Shown here: piece by piece, positions 15,009 to 23,198 of the stretch
How positions within the stretch are numbered: the first letter of the stretch is position 1
Layout: every line of letters begins with the position of its first letter
Assembly: GCA_013821985.1 (NCBI GenBank)
Contig: PNJQ01000040.1
Location: 1-33,725, forward strand
Source: Opitutus sp.
GTDB taxonomy: Bacteria; Verrucomicrobiota; Verrucomicrobiia; Opitutales; Opitutaceae
Direction of reading: 5' to 3'
DNA length: 33,725 bases
Notes under the pieces: generated by a model
Database searches by the model: none
What the model saw: only the letters and a program-made list of their open reading frames with translations
What the model was told of the DNA's origin: nothing
Position numbers and translations under genes: made by a program

Positions 15009-16073
15009 ATGCGCCAACCGACTTCCGACCTCCGCATCCGCACCGCGCGGCCGCTGTTGTCGCCGGCGATTCTCGAGGAAGACCTGCCGTTGAACGAGAC
15101 CGGGGCGGCGCTCGTGCAGCGGGTGCGACGCGAGATCGGCGACATTCTCGCGGGACGCGACGACCGGCTGCTGGCGGTGGTCGGCCCTTGCTCGATTCAC
15201 GATCCGAAGGCGGCCCTCGAATATGCCCAGCGGCTGAAGCCGGTCGCCGACCGCCTCGCGAGCGATGTGCTCGTGGTGATGCGCGTGTATTTCGAGAAGC
15301 CCCGCACGGTGGTCGGCTGGAAGGGTCTGATCAACGATCCGCATCTTGACGGGAGCTTCATGGTCAACACGGGGCTGCGTCTCGCGCGCCAGCTATTGCT
15401 CGACATCAACGCGGCGGGCCTGGCGATCGGCACGGAGTTTCTCGATACGACGCTCGGGCAGTATTACGCCGACCTCGTTTCGTGGGCGGCGATCGGCGCG
15501 CGCACGACCGAAAGTCAGATCCATCGCGAGCTCGCCTCCGGGCTGTCGATGCCGGTCGGTTTCAAAAACCGCACCGATGGCGATCTGCAGGTGGCGGTGG
15601 ACGCCATCGTTTCGGCGAGTCACCCGCATTGGTTTCCGTCGCTCACACGCGAAGGCGCGCCGGCGGTGCTGGCCACGACCGGCAATCACGAGTGTCACCT
15701 CGTGTTGCGCGGCGGCAGCCGCACGGGGCCAAATTATTCCGCCCAAGCGATCGCCGAGGCCGTGGCACTGCTCCGGTCGGCCAACGCGACCCCCGCGGTG
15801 CTCGTCGATTGCAGCCACGGCAACAGCGTCAAGCAGCCCGAGAAGCAGATCGAGGTCGCGGCCGACGTCGCGCGCCAGATCGCGGGCGGCAGCCGCGCGA
15901 TCCTGGGCGTGATGCTGGAGAGTAATCTCGTCGCCGGCACCCAGCGCGCCGAGGCGGGGAAGGCGCTGCTTTACGGCCAGAGCATCACGGATGGCTGTCT
16001 GGGCTTCGACGAAACGCTGCCGTTGCTCGAGCAACTCGCCACGGCCGCAGCGGCGCGGCGCCAATCCCGTTGA
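15009..16073 (+). CDS. aroG: DAHP synthase, type I-alpha (AroG/AroF/AroH class)
   Basis: 354 aa, the size of E. coli AroG. Same reaction as the enzyme at 6503: phosphoenolpyruvate plus erythrose 4-phosphate. Family motifs: VVGPCSIHDPKAALEYA with GPCSIHD at 59-65, MRVYFEKPRTVVGWKG, NDPHLDGS, GFKNRTDGD, LRGG near 15705 and VDCSHGNS. The start ATG at 15009 (MRQPTSDLRI) gives the expected length. An upstream in-frame ATG at 14919 would overlap the rlmM start and is rejected. I see no leader peptide or attenuator before it, unlike the other copy. E. coli isozymes of this class are inhibited by Phe, Tyr or Trp; which one acts here cannot be told. The symbol marks the class, not the feedback type. 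Confidence 0.93.
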   Translation: MRQPTSDLRIRTARPLLSPAILEEDLPLNETGAALVQRVRREIGDILAGRDDRLLAVVGPCSIHDPKAALEYAQRLKPVADRLASDVLVVMRVYFEKPRTVVGWKGLINDPHLDGSFMVNTGLRLARQLLLDINAAGLAIGTEFLDTTLGQYYADLVSWAAIGARTTESQIHRELASGLSMPVGFKNRTDGDLQVAVDAIVSASHPHWFPSLTREGAPAVLATTGNHECHLVLRGGSRTGPNYSAQAIAEAVALLRSANATPAVLVDCSHGNSVKQPEKQIEVAADVARQIAGGSRAILGVMLESNLVAGTQRAEAGKALLYGQSITDGCLGFDETLPLLEQLATAAAARRQSR

Positions 16074-16125
16074 CGGGAGCAATTCCGGTTGCGGACGCCG
16101 GGCAGGCGCGCACATTTCCAAGCGC

Positions 16126-16800
16126 GTGACCCTCCACCCCGAGTCGCCCGAGCACGACGAGCCGCCGCATCACAAAGCCGAGCGCTTCGCCCGCATCCGG
16201 CGCGTGAAGCAGTTCCTGAAATTCATGCCCCGCCGCGCGGTGTTGCACAAATATCCGCTCGTCGGCCGGTTCGCGGAGATGGCGCGCAAGCGGGCGTATC
16301 TCTGGTCGGTGAAATACGAGCACATGCGGCCGTCCTTCTACGCCGGCTCGATCCTTTCCCTCCTGCCGGTGATGGGCCTGCAACTGCCGCTGGCCCTCGT
16401 CCTCTCGCTGATGCTGCGCACAAATTTCATGGTGATGGGAGGACTGCAGTTCATCACCAATCCGTTCACCGCCGCGCCGATTTACTACGCGACGCACGAA
16501 CTTGGCGCATACGTGATCAAGACAGCGGGTTTCGGCGAGGCATTGCCGGCCGCGGATCCCAACGAATCCATTTTGCCGCTGAACGAGGAACACGAAGTCA
16601 CCGCTCCTGCACCCAAAGCCGAGAACGTGCGACCCTCGCGCGTCCGCCGGATCGGCACCGCGATCAACGCGTTGATCGTCGGGGGCGTCATCAGCGGCGC
16701 CGCCCTCGGGCTCGTGCTCGACATTCTTTATCGCAACTACTGGCAACACCACACGCACGCGCCGCCGCGCCGCCGCCCCCGGCCGCCCGCGGCGCAATAG
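16126..16800 (+). CDS. DUF2062 membrane protein
   Basis: 224 aa from GTG 16126. A hydrophilic N-terminus (His/Glu-rich, then basic RARIRRVKQFLKFMPRR) leads into the DUF2062 region: SFYAGSILSLLPVMGLQLPLALVLSLMLR split over helix 1, then NFMVMGGLQFITNPFTAAPIYY over helix 2. A loop of about 60 residues and a third helix (INALIVGGVISGAALGLVLDILY) follow, ending in a Pro/Arg-rich tail. In other bacteria this domain sits beside envelope or glycosyltransferase genes, but its function is not known. The open frame reaches back to 15991 inside aroG; the GTG 52 bases after the aroG stop is the sensible start. Confidence 0.8.
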   Translation: MTLHPESPEHDEPPHHKAERFARIRRVKQFLKFMPRRAVLHKYPLVGRFAEMARKRAYLWSVKYEHMRPSFYAGSILSLLPVMGLQLPLALVLSLMLRTNFMVMGGLQFITNPFTAAPIYYATHELGAYVIKTAGFGEALPAADPNESILPLNEEHEVTAPAPKAENVRPSRVRRIGTAINALIVGGVISGAALGLVLDILYRNYWQHHTHAPPRRRPRPPAAQ

Positions 16801-16860
16801 TCCCGCGGCACGGGTGTTTCTCCTCGCCAGCGCCCGGTGCCGACCGCAGAAAAACCGCAC

Positions 16861-18216
16861 ATGCCCCGCTGGTTGCCCGTGAAATTTTCGACCGGACTCG
16901 TCCTCGCCGGCGCGCTCGCCCTGCTGGCCGGCTGCGCCAGCGAGCCGAAAAAACCCCCCGAAGAGCCGCGCGTTCCAAACGCACCGCAGCCCGCGCTGCC
17001 CGAAAACCTGCCGCCCGTGATGCTCGGCATCGACGTGCTTGAGGCGAACGGGTTCAAGGAAATCGCCGGCAAGAAAATCGGACTGCTCACCCATCCCGCC
17101 GGCGTGAACCGCCGCGGCGAGAGCACAATCGACGTCATCCGCACGCGCGCGCGACAGACAAAGCTCGTGTCGCTCTTCGCCCCGGAACATGGGTTCGACG
17201 GCCAGATCACCGCCGCGGTGAACTTCGGCGACTCAGTCCACCAGCCGTCGGGGCTGCCCATCTTTTCGCTGCACGGCAAGACGCGCAAACCCACGCCCGC
17301 GATGCTCAAGGGGCTCGATGCGGTGGTGATCGATTTGCAGGACATCGGTTCGCGTTCCTACACGTTCGCCAGCGCTATGCTGACAACGATGGCGGCGTGT
17401 TTCGAAGCCGGCGTCGAAGTCATCGTCCTCGACCGGCCAAATCCGCTCGGCGGTCTGAAGGTGGACGGCCCTCCCCTCGACGCGGAATGGAAGAGCTACG
17501 TCGGCGCTCTGCGCGTGCCTTATGTGCACGGGTTGACGATGGGCGAGATGGCGCGAATGGCAAAGGAGCTGCCGCGGATGCTCACGATTCCTGGCATCAT
17601 CAATGTGTCCGACTCGGCGCGCGAGAAAGGCCGCCTGACTGTCGTGCCGATGCGCGGCTGGACGCGCGCGATGCGCTGGCCGGAGACCGGGCTGCGCTGG
17701 ATCAAGACCTCGCCGATGGTGCCGACCTACGACGCGGCCGTCGGTTACGCGATGGTCGGGCTCGGCACGCAAAATTCAGGTTGGACGCATGGCATCGGAC
17801 GCGAGTTTCCCTTTCGCGGCATCAGTTTCCCGAAGAAAACGCCCGATGAAATCATCAAGACGATGGAGGCCTACAAGATTCCCGGCGTCCGCTTCGTGAA
17901 GATGCAGGGACTGGGCCGCGACAACAAGCCGCGCCCCGGCGTCTATGTCGAAATCACGGACTGGAACGCGTGGCGCCCGACCGAGCTCTCGCTTTATCTG
18001 CACAAGCAGGCCGCGCGGTGGACCCGGCTGAATCCGTTTGCCGCCCTGACCAGCGCCGAGGAGCGCACGTTTCTCATTCACGTCGGGTCCAATGCCTGGC
18101 TCGCCGCGTTGAAGTCGCAGGGCGGACGCGTCGATCCGCAGCTGTTCGTGAAAAACTGGACGGAGCGCGCGGCGGTTTATCAGCAGCAGGCGCGGAAGTT
18201 CTGGTTGTATCAGTGA
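16861..18216 (+). CDS. NamZ-like (DUF1343, GH171) lipoprotein, exo-beta-N-acetylmuramidase
   Basis: 451 aa. The N-terminus is a lipoprotein signal: hydrophobic core, then lipobox LLAGC, with the lipidated Cys near residue 25. A Pro-rich linker follows. The rest is the DUF1343 domain: IGLLTHPAGVNR, LFAPEHGFDG, VVIDLQDIGSRSYTFASAM, VLDRPNPLGG, YVHGLTMGEMARM. Members of this family (NamZ of Bacillus and Tannerella) remove N-acetylmuramic acid from peptidoglycan fragments, so this is probably an envelope enzyme for wall recycling. The start ATG at 16861 is chosen over GTG 16837 because it gives a standard signal peptide. It lies 60 bases after the DUF2062 gene. No murQ or murK partner is in the window. 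Confidence 0.88.
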   Translation: MPRWLPVKFSTGLVLAGALALLAGCASEPKKPPEEPRVPNAPQPALPENLPPVMLGIDVLEANGFKEIAGKKIGLLTHPAGVNRRGESTIDVIRTRARQTKLVSLFAPEHGFDGQITAAVNFGDSVHQPSGLPIFSLHGKTRKPTPAMLKGLDAVVIDLQDIGSRSYTFASAMLTTMAACFEAGVEVIVLDRPNPLGGLKVDGPPLDAEWKSYVGALRVPYVHGLTMGEMARMAKELPRMLTIPGIINVSDSAREKGRLTVVPMRGWTRAMRWPETGLRWIKTSPMVPTYDAAVGYAMVGLGTQNSGWTHGIGREFPFRGISFPKKTPDEIIKTMEAYKIPGVRFVKMQGLGRDNKPRPGVYVEITDWNAWRPTELSLYLHKQAARWTRLNPFAALTSAEERTFLIHVGSNAWLAALKSQGGRVDPQLFVKNWTERAAVYQQQARKFWLYQ

Positions 18217-18339
18217 AGGAGCGCCGGAGCTCGGACCGGCCCGCAAGCGTCATGCCCGGCGGAGAGGCCATGCGGTCGGAGACCAACGCCACTTGGGCGA
18301 CATGCGCGCGGCCGGACAATCCCACCTGATTCGCGTTTG

Positions 18340-18362
18340 CCGCACCAGCCCGGGTGCGGTTT
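18340..18362 (+). terminator. Hairpin just before the M48 protease start
   Basis: CCGCACC (18340-18346) and GGTGCGG (18353-18359) form a perfect 7-bp stem with a 6-base loop, followed by TTT then AAA. It could be a short terminator for the NamZ gene, 124 bases after its stop. But it ends only 12 bases before the next ATG and would be part of that 5' UTR if the promoter is upstream. It contains the GTG at 18354, which argues against that codon as a start. Confidence 0.4.
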
Positions 18363-18371
18363 AAAGCCAAC

Positions 18372-19652
18372 ATGCCCCGCCTATCCCGACTGATGACTCG
18401 CGGCGCGTTGTGCGTGTCCGCTTGGTTGGTGTCGTTGAGCAACCATGTGTCGGCCGCAACCGGCTTCGATCCCGTCGCCGCGACCGAAGCCTACCTCGCC
18501 AAGATGTCGCCCGAAGCGCGCGCGCGATCCGACGCGTATTTCGAAGGCAACTACTGGCTGATCCTCATCAACCTCATTGTCTCACTGTTGCTCAGCTGGC
18601 TCTTGCTGAAGACCGGCTTTGCGGCAGGGCTGCGCGCGCGCGCGGAGCGCTGGGCCTCACGCACCTTCGTGCAAACGTGGCTGTTCGTCGTGTTGTTTTC
18701 GATCGTGTCGTGGGCGCTGAATTTGCCGCTCGATTATTACGAGGGATTCTGGCGCGAACATTTCTATCAGATGTCCACGCAAACGGCGGGCGCGTGGTTC
18801 GGCGATAAAGTGAAAGGACTCGTCATTTCGCTCCTCATGGTGCCGCTGCTGGTCGCGCTGCTTTATGCGGGGATTCGCAGATTTCAGCAGCGCTGGTGGA
18901 TCGTTGCGTCGATGGTGACGCCGTTCCTGCTGCTGTTCTTCATCGTGCTCGCGCCGGTCTTTCTCGCCCCGGTGTTCAACAAATACGTCCCGCTCGCCGA
19001 CCCGAAGGTGCGCGATCCCATCCTGTCGATGGCGCGCGCCAACGGCGTGCCGGCGGACAACGTCTATGAATTCGACGCGTCGCGTCGCACCAAGCGCGTG
19101 AGCGCCAATGTCAGCGGCGCGTTCAACACCATCCGCGTTTCGCTGAACGACAACCTGCTCACCCGCTGCCCGCCCGAGGGCGTAATGGCGGTGATGGGAC
19201 ACGAACTCGGTCACTACGTGCTCAACCACGTCCATCGGCACGTCGTCTATCTCAGCCTGCTTTTCGCCCTTGGGTTCTGGTTCACCAATTGGTTTTTCCA
19301 CTTTGCGCTCGCGCGTTGGGGCGCTGCATGGGGCGTGCGCGGCATTGGCGACATCGCGGGCCTGCCGCTCGTGGGCATGGGACTGGGTATCTTCCTGTTC
19401 CTCGCTACGCCGATTCGCAACACGATCATCCGCGTCGCGGAAGTCGAGGCCGACTACTACGGCCTCAACTCGGCGCGCCAGCCCGACGCCATGGCGGATG
19501 CGTTCCTCCTGCTCGGCGAGTATCGGAAAATGCATCCGGGCAAGTGGGAGGAAATCGTCTTCTTCGACCACCCGAGCGGCTACAACCGCATCCTCGCCTG
19601 CATGCGCTGGAAAGCCGAACACCTCGACGAACTGGCGGCGGCAAAGAAATAA
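18372..19652 (+). CDS. M48-family zinc metalloprotease, Ste24 / CAAX protease type
   Basis: 426 aa. The N-terminus could be a cleavable signal or first helix (TRGALCVSAWLVSLSNHVSAA). Several membrane helices follow at about residues 60-80, 100-120, 150-170 and 185-210. The catalytic zinc site is HELGH (277-281), with the third ligand Glu in EVEADYYG (357-365). Two more helices lie between. This order (helices, HEXXH, helices, EXXXD) is that of Ste24/HtpX-like peptidases, here closest to the Ste24 form with its N-terminal peptidase_M48_N region. In bacteria such proteases act in membrane protein quality control; the substrate is not predictable. It converges on msrB, 26 bases away. Confidence 0.92.
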   Translation: MPRLSRLMTRGALCVSAWLVSLSNHVSAATGFDPVAATEAYLAKMSPEARARSDAYFEGNYWLILINLIVSLLLSWLLLKTGFAAGLRARAERWASRTFVQTWLFVVLFSIVSWALNLPLDYYEGFWREHFYQMSTQTAGAWFGDKVKGLVISLLMVPLLVALLYAGIRRFQQRWWIVASMVTPFLLLFFIVLAPVFLAPVFNKYVPLADPKVRDPILSMARANGVPADNVYEFDASRRTKRVSANVSGAFNTIRVSLNDNLLTRCPPEGVMAVMGHELGHYVLNHVHRHVVYLSLLFALGFWFTNWFFHFALARWGAAWGVRGIGDIAGLPLVGMGLGIFLFLATPIRNTIIRVAEVEADYYGLNSARQPDAMADAFLLLGEYRKMHPGKWEEIVFFDHPSGYNRILACMRWKAEHLDELAAAKK

Positions 19653-19678
19653 TCCGCGCGCGCCGCGACCACCCTCGA

Positions 19679-20317
19679 TCACTCGCCCGGTTGCGCCGGG
19701 CTGTTCTTCGCCGCCCACTCGGCATATTCGGCGCGCGGCAGAAATTTCAGCGAAGCGCTGTTGATGCAGTAGCGCTGGCCGGTGGGGCGCGGGCCGTCGT
19801 CGAACACGTGACCGAGATGGCTGCCGCACACGGCGCAATGCGTCTCGGTGCGAACCATGCCCCAGCTCGAATCCGTTTCTTCGGCGACGAATGCCTTTTC
19901 GAGCGGCTGCCAGTAGCTCGGCCAGCCCGTGCCGGAGTCGAATTTGTGCCGCGAGTCGAACAGCGGCGTGTCGCAACCGACGCACATATAGACTCCGTCG
20001 GCGTGATTGTTCCAATACGGGTTGCGGAACGCGGGCTCGGTGCCCTGCTGGCGCGCGACGCGGTATTGCTCGGGCGTGAGGCGCGAGCGCCACTCGGCCT
20101 CGGTGCGTTTCACCTTCGCCTTGCTCATGTCGATCACGACCTTGGATGGCAGGCCGCAGGCGGATTTTGAATCACCCGGCGGGCAGTAAGCAGCATCGGT
20201 CGCGGGAGTGTCGGCGGAGGAAGCGGAAGATTTCATAACCGGAGAATTCGAAGCGCGGAGAATGACCGCAGCGACAGCGGCTGCAGCGAGAAGCAGCGGA
20301 AGGAACCACTTGTTCAT
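19679..20317 (-). CDS. msrB: Peptide-methionine (R)-S-oxide reductase, exported or membrane-anchored
   Basis: 212 aa. It reduces methionine-R-sulfoxide in proteins. Residues 5-20 form a hydrophobic segment (WFLPLLLAAAAVAAVIL), a signal anchor or signal peptide, followed by a Ser/Ala/Pro-rich linker. The MsrB domain starts near residue 75 (WRSRLTPEQYRVAR). Zinc ligands are CVGC (112-115) and CAVC (161-164). GTGWPSYW, GSHLGHVFDDGP and RYCINSASLKF are classic, with catalytic Cys184. Two more Cys (45 and 54) lie in the linker. The N-terminus places it outside the cytoplasm, so it would need an electron donor there. The ATG at 20317 has a CU-rich stretch rather than a Shine-Dalgarno in front. Confidence 0.93.
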   Translation of the reverse strand: MNKWFLPLLLAAAAVAAVILRASNSPVMKSSASSADTPATDAAYCPPGDSKSACGLPSKVVIDMSKAKVKRTEAEWRSRLTPEQYRVARQQGTEPAFRNPYWNNHADGVYMCVGCDTPLFDSRHKFDSGTGWPSYWQPLEKAFVAEETDSSWGMVRTETHCAVCGSHLGHVFDDGPRPTGQRYCINSASLKFLPRAEYAEWAAKNSPAQPGE

Positions 20318-20440
20318 CGGGAGAGGAGGTTGCACAGAGGTGACGGATTGGCAAATGCGGGGGAAGCGGGCGGGCGCGCGGATTTTTTGGCCGGCCGCCC
20401 GCAAAAGCCGGACGCAACTCAGAGCGCGATACCCGGACAA

Positions 20441-21724
20441 TTATTCCACGCGCGTGCGGATCTTTCCGTCGGCGAACTCCGTGGTGAGCGACTGGCCGGA
20501 CTGCACGCCCTTGGCGCGCGCGACAGGCCGGCCCATTTCGTCGCGCACGAGGGCGAAACCACGTTTCAACACCGATTGCGGACTCGCCGACTCGAGCCGC
20601 TTCCACAGCGCGAGCAGGCGGTGCGACTCCTGTTGCACGCGCCGTTCGGGCGAGGCGGCGGACAGGCGGGCGCGCGCAGCGCCGAGCTGCTCGCGCCGTT
20701 CCTGGGTCGCATGCCGCAACGCAGAGGCGAGACGATTCGTGAGATCGTCCACGCGCAACTGGTTCTGCTCGATCAGGGCGGACGGCGACAGCAGGCGCAG
20801 CCGGCTGCGGGCGTGATCGAGCTGCTGGCTGGCGTGCACCAGCCGCGACGCGGCGATGTCCTCGATCGCCGAGCCGGCGTTGAGCACGCGCTCGACACAT
20901 GAGAGGTGTTGCGAGGAGATGAGTTCCGCCGCGCCGCTCGGCGTTTCGGCGCGAATGTCGGCCGCGAAATCGCAGAGTGTGTAGTCGATCTCGTGGCCGA
21001 CCGCCGAGATGATCGGCACCCGGCTCGCCGCGACTGCGCGGACCAGGACCTCTTCGTTGAACGCCCACAAATCCTCGATGCTGCCGCCGCCGCGACCGAT
21101 CACGAGCAGGTCGAAAATGTTCAGCTCCTGCGCGAATCGCAGCATCTCCGCCATCTCGGCCGCGGCGCCAGCGCCTTGGACCTTCGCGGGCAGCACGACG
21201 AGCCGTCCGCGCCATTCGCGCCGACGCAGGATGCGGATGAAATCCTGCACAGCCGCGCCGGTCGGCGACGTGATGAAGCCCACCCTGCACGCCGCGAACG
21301 GCAGCGGGCGTTTTTTCCCCGCATCGAACAACCCTTCCGCAGCGAGTCGCTGTTTCAGTTCCTCGAACTGCTGTTGCAGGCGGCCGAGGCCGTGATCGAC
21401 CACCGCGCGGACGATGAGCTGGTATTGCCCGCGCGCCTCGTAAACATCCACTTCGCCATAGACGAGGACCTGCAAACCGTCCTTCAACTTCGTGCTCTGG
21501 CGCGCGGCATCGCCGCGGAACAGAACGCAGCTCAACTGCGCGCCGGCGTCCTTGAGGGAAAAATAAAAATGCCCGCTCGCCTGCGCGCGCAGGTTGGAAA
21601 TCTCCCCGCGCACCCAGCCGGCCGGAAGGCCGCCCTTCAGCAGTTCGCGCACGCGGCGCGTAAACTCCGTGACGGTCTGCACGCGGCCGCTGTCGTCCTG
21701 CAGGGCGAGTTCGTCGGTTTTCAC
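20441..21724 (-). CDS. xseA: Exodeoxyribonuclease VII large subunit
   Basis: 427 aa from GTG 21724, normal for XseA. The large subunit of the nuclease that degrades single-stranded DNA to short oligonucleotides. The N-terminal OB fold: VQTVTEFTRRVRELLKGG, WVRGEISNLRAQASGHFYFSL with a typical GH-YF-L pattern, CVLFRG. The catalytic core: FITSPTGAAVQDF, VIGRGGGSIEDLWAFNEE, ISAVGHEIDYTLCDFAADIRAETPS. A long helical C-terminal region with several RL-rich segments, then the QSVLKRGFALV motif. The GTG overlaps the stop of the TVP38 gene in GTGA (21721-21724). The open frame reaches back to 22522 through that gene and is rejected. The small subunit xseB is not in the window. Confidence 0.94.
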   Translation of the reverse strand: MKTDELALQDDSGRVQTVTEFTRRVRELLKGGLPAGWVRGEISNLRAQASGHFYFSLKDAGAQLSCVLFRGDAARQSTKLKDGLQVLVYGEVDVYEARGQYQLIVRAVVDHGLGRLQQQFEELKQRLAAEGLFDAGKKRPLPFAACRVGFITSPTGAAVQDFIRILRRREWRGRLVVLPAKVQGAGAAAEMAEMLRFAQELNIFDLLVIGRGGGSIEDLWAFNEEVLVRAVAASRVPIISAVGHEIDYTLCDFAADIRAETPSGAAELISSQHLSCVERVLNAGSAIEDIAASRLVHASQQLDHARSRLRLLSPSALIEQNQLRVDDLTNRLASALRHATQERREQLGAARARLSAASPERRVQQESHRLLALWKRLESASPQSVLKRGFALVRDEMGRPVARAKGVQSGQSLTTEFADGKIRTRVE

Positions 21725-22398
21725 GCCGCCTTTTTGCGCCGCTCGTAGTGCTTGCGCACGAGATGCAGCGTCGTCGTCAGAGCCACCAGCGCACAGATCG
21801 ACAGGAGCGCCATCTTCCCTTTTCCGTGCAGCAGCGCGTCGCCGAAGAGGAGAAACGCAACGTTGAGCGGCCAGGTCACGACCACTGAGACGAGAAAATA
21901 ACGCGCAAAGGGAACTTCCGCCAACCCGGCGAGATAGTTTTGCGCGAAAAACGGAATGCCCGGAGTCACGCGCAAGAGGATGACGAGATCCGTGGCGTCG
22001 CCCACCTCCACCTCCGGGAGGCGATAGCCCAATTTTGCCACGACGCCCTGCAACAGCGGGCGAAGCCACCGGCGCGCCAGGGCGTAACCGAAGCACAAAT
22101 TGACCGTCACGGCCGCAAGCGATAGTCCGACGACTCCGCCAGTGCCAAATTGCGGACCGTAAAGCGAGACGGCGGGCAAGGTGAACGCCAGCATCGGGAC
22201 CGCAGCAAGCGGCAGCAGCGCCATGCCGCTGAAGAATGCGACCGGGCCGGCGCGGCGAACGAAATCCATTCCGGCCGTAATCATTCCCTTCACATCCAGA
22301 CCCCGCGCCACCAGCACCGCGCCCACGACAAGCACAGCGGCAACCACGCCCAACTTGATGAGCAGCGCGCGGGAGGAACGGGGAGTGGTTTCGGCCAT
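21721..22398 (-). CDS. TVP38/TMEM64 (DedA-superfamily) membrane protein
   Basis: 225 aa. Start ATG 22398 (MAETTPRSS). A first helix ([21 protein letters not shown]), then the SNARE-associated/VTT domain: helix pair with [18 protein letters not shown], glycine-rich [17 protein letters not shown], and the re-entrant-type motif [20 protein letters not shown] with its Pro and Asn residues. One more helix ([17 protein letters not shown]) and a basic C-terminus follow. DedA/VTT proteins are linked to lipid-carrier or phospholipid movement across membranes. That would suit a neighbour of polyprenyl-phosphate glycosyltransferases, but it is coupled to xseA rather than to them. Divergent from the glycan operon, with a 104-base gap. 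Confidence 0.88.
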   Translation of the reverse strand: MAETTPRSSRALLIKLGVVAAVLVVGAVLVARGLDVKGMITAGMDFVRRAGPVAFFSGMALLPLAAVPMLAFTLPAVSLYGPQFGTGGVVGLSLAAVTVNLCFGYALARRWLRPLLQGVVAKLGYRLPEVEVGDATDLVILLRVTPGIPFFAQNYLAGLAEVPFARYFLVSVVVTWPLNVAFLLFGDALLHGKGKMALLSICALVALTTTLHLVRKHYERRKKAA

Positions 22399-22502
22399 CG
22401 GGAAACGATGCGCGCGGGCCTTCCGCGCCGTCAAGGCCGGAGCCGTCCACGTCTTTGCACTTCCCTCGCCCGGACGCTCCTCTAGCGTGCCGGCGCCCTC
22501 GC

Positions 22503-23195
22503 ATGAAGCTCTCCATCGTCATCCCCTGCTACAACGAGCGTCATACGATCCGCTCGATCGTCGAAGCCGTCCGCACCGCACCCGTGCGCGACAAGGAGAT
22601 CATCATCGTGGACGACTGTTCGACCGACGGCACCCGCGAGATCCTGCAAAACGAAGTCGCCGCGCTCGTGGACAAAGTAATCTATCACCCCGTGAATTGC
22701 GGCAAAGGCGCCGCGTTGCGCACCGGTTTCGCTGCGGCGACCGGCGACGCGGTGATCGTGCAGGATGCCGATCTCGAATACGACCCGCAGGAATATCCGC
22801 GCCTTCTCAAGCCGATCGCCGACGGGAAGGCCGACGTCGTCTTCGGCTCGCGCTTCATGGGCGCCGAGGCGCACCGCGTGGTTTATTTCTGGCACATGGT
22901 CGGCAACCGTTTCCTGACGCTACTCTCGAACATGTTCACGAACATCAATCTCACGGACATGGAAACATGCTACAAGGTGTTCCGCCGCGACGTGCTGCAG
23001 AAAATCACGATTGAGGAGAACCGTTTCGGCTTCGAGCCCGAGATCACCGCGAAAGTCGCCGGCCTCGACGGCTGCCGGATCTACGAGGTCGGCATCAGCT
23101 ACTACGGCCGCACTTACGCCGAGGGCAAAAAAATCGGCTGGCGCGACGGCTTCCGCGCGATCTACGCGATCGTGAAATACAACGTGCTGCGCTGA
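22503..23195 (+). CDS. Family 2 glycosyltransferase, dolichyl-phosphate sugar synthase-like
   Basis: 230 aa, a GT-A domain without the usual C-terminal helices. IVIPCYNE (5-12), VDDCSTDGT (36-44), [12 protein letters not shown] (65-76) and [12 protein letters not shown] (87-98) with the metal-binding DAD. The later [21 protein letters not shown] and [15 protein letters not shown] segments mark the DPM1/DPG-like group, which loads a sugar from a nucleotide donor onto polyprenyl phosphate. It would supply the lipid-linked donor used by the membrane glycosyltransferases downstream. First gene of a four-gene plus-strand operon: the stop is 3 bases from the next start. No Shine-Dalgarno before the ATG. 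Confidence 0.9.
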   Translation: MKLSIVIPCYNERHTIRSIVEAVRTAPVRDKEIIIVDDCSTDGTREILQNEVAALVDKVIYHPVNCGKGAALRTGFAAATGDAVIVQDADLEYDPQEYPRLLKPIADGKADVVFGSRFMGAEAHRVVYFWHMVGNRFLTLLSNMFTNINLTDMETCYKVFRRDVLQKITIEENRFGFEPEITAKVAGLDGCRIYEVGISYYGRTYAEGKKIGWRDGFRAIYAIVKYNVLR

Positions 23196-23198
23196 GCC

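Noticed and set aside
18657-20093. A 478-aa minus-strand frame across the M48 and msrB genes
   Set aside because: It crosses two real genes, one on each strand, and shows only biased composition.
21725-22522. N-terminal extension of the xseA frame
   Set aside because: It runs through the TVP38-family gene in another frame; the GTG at 21724 matches the XseA N-terminus.
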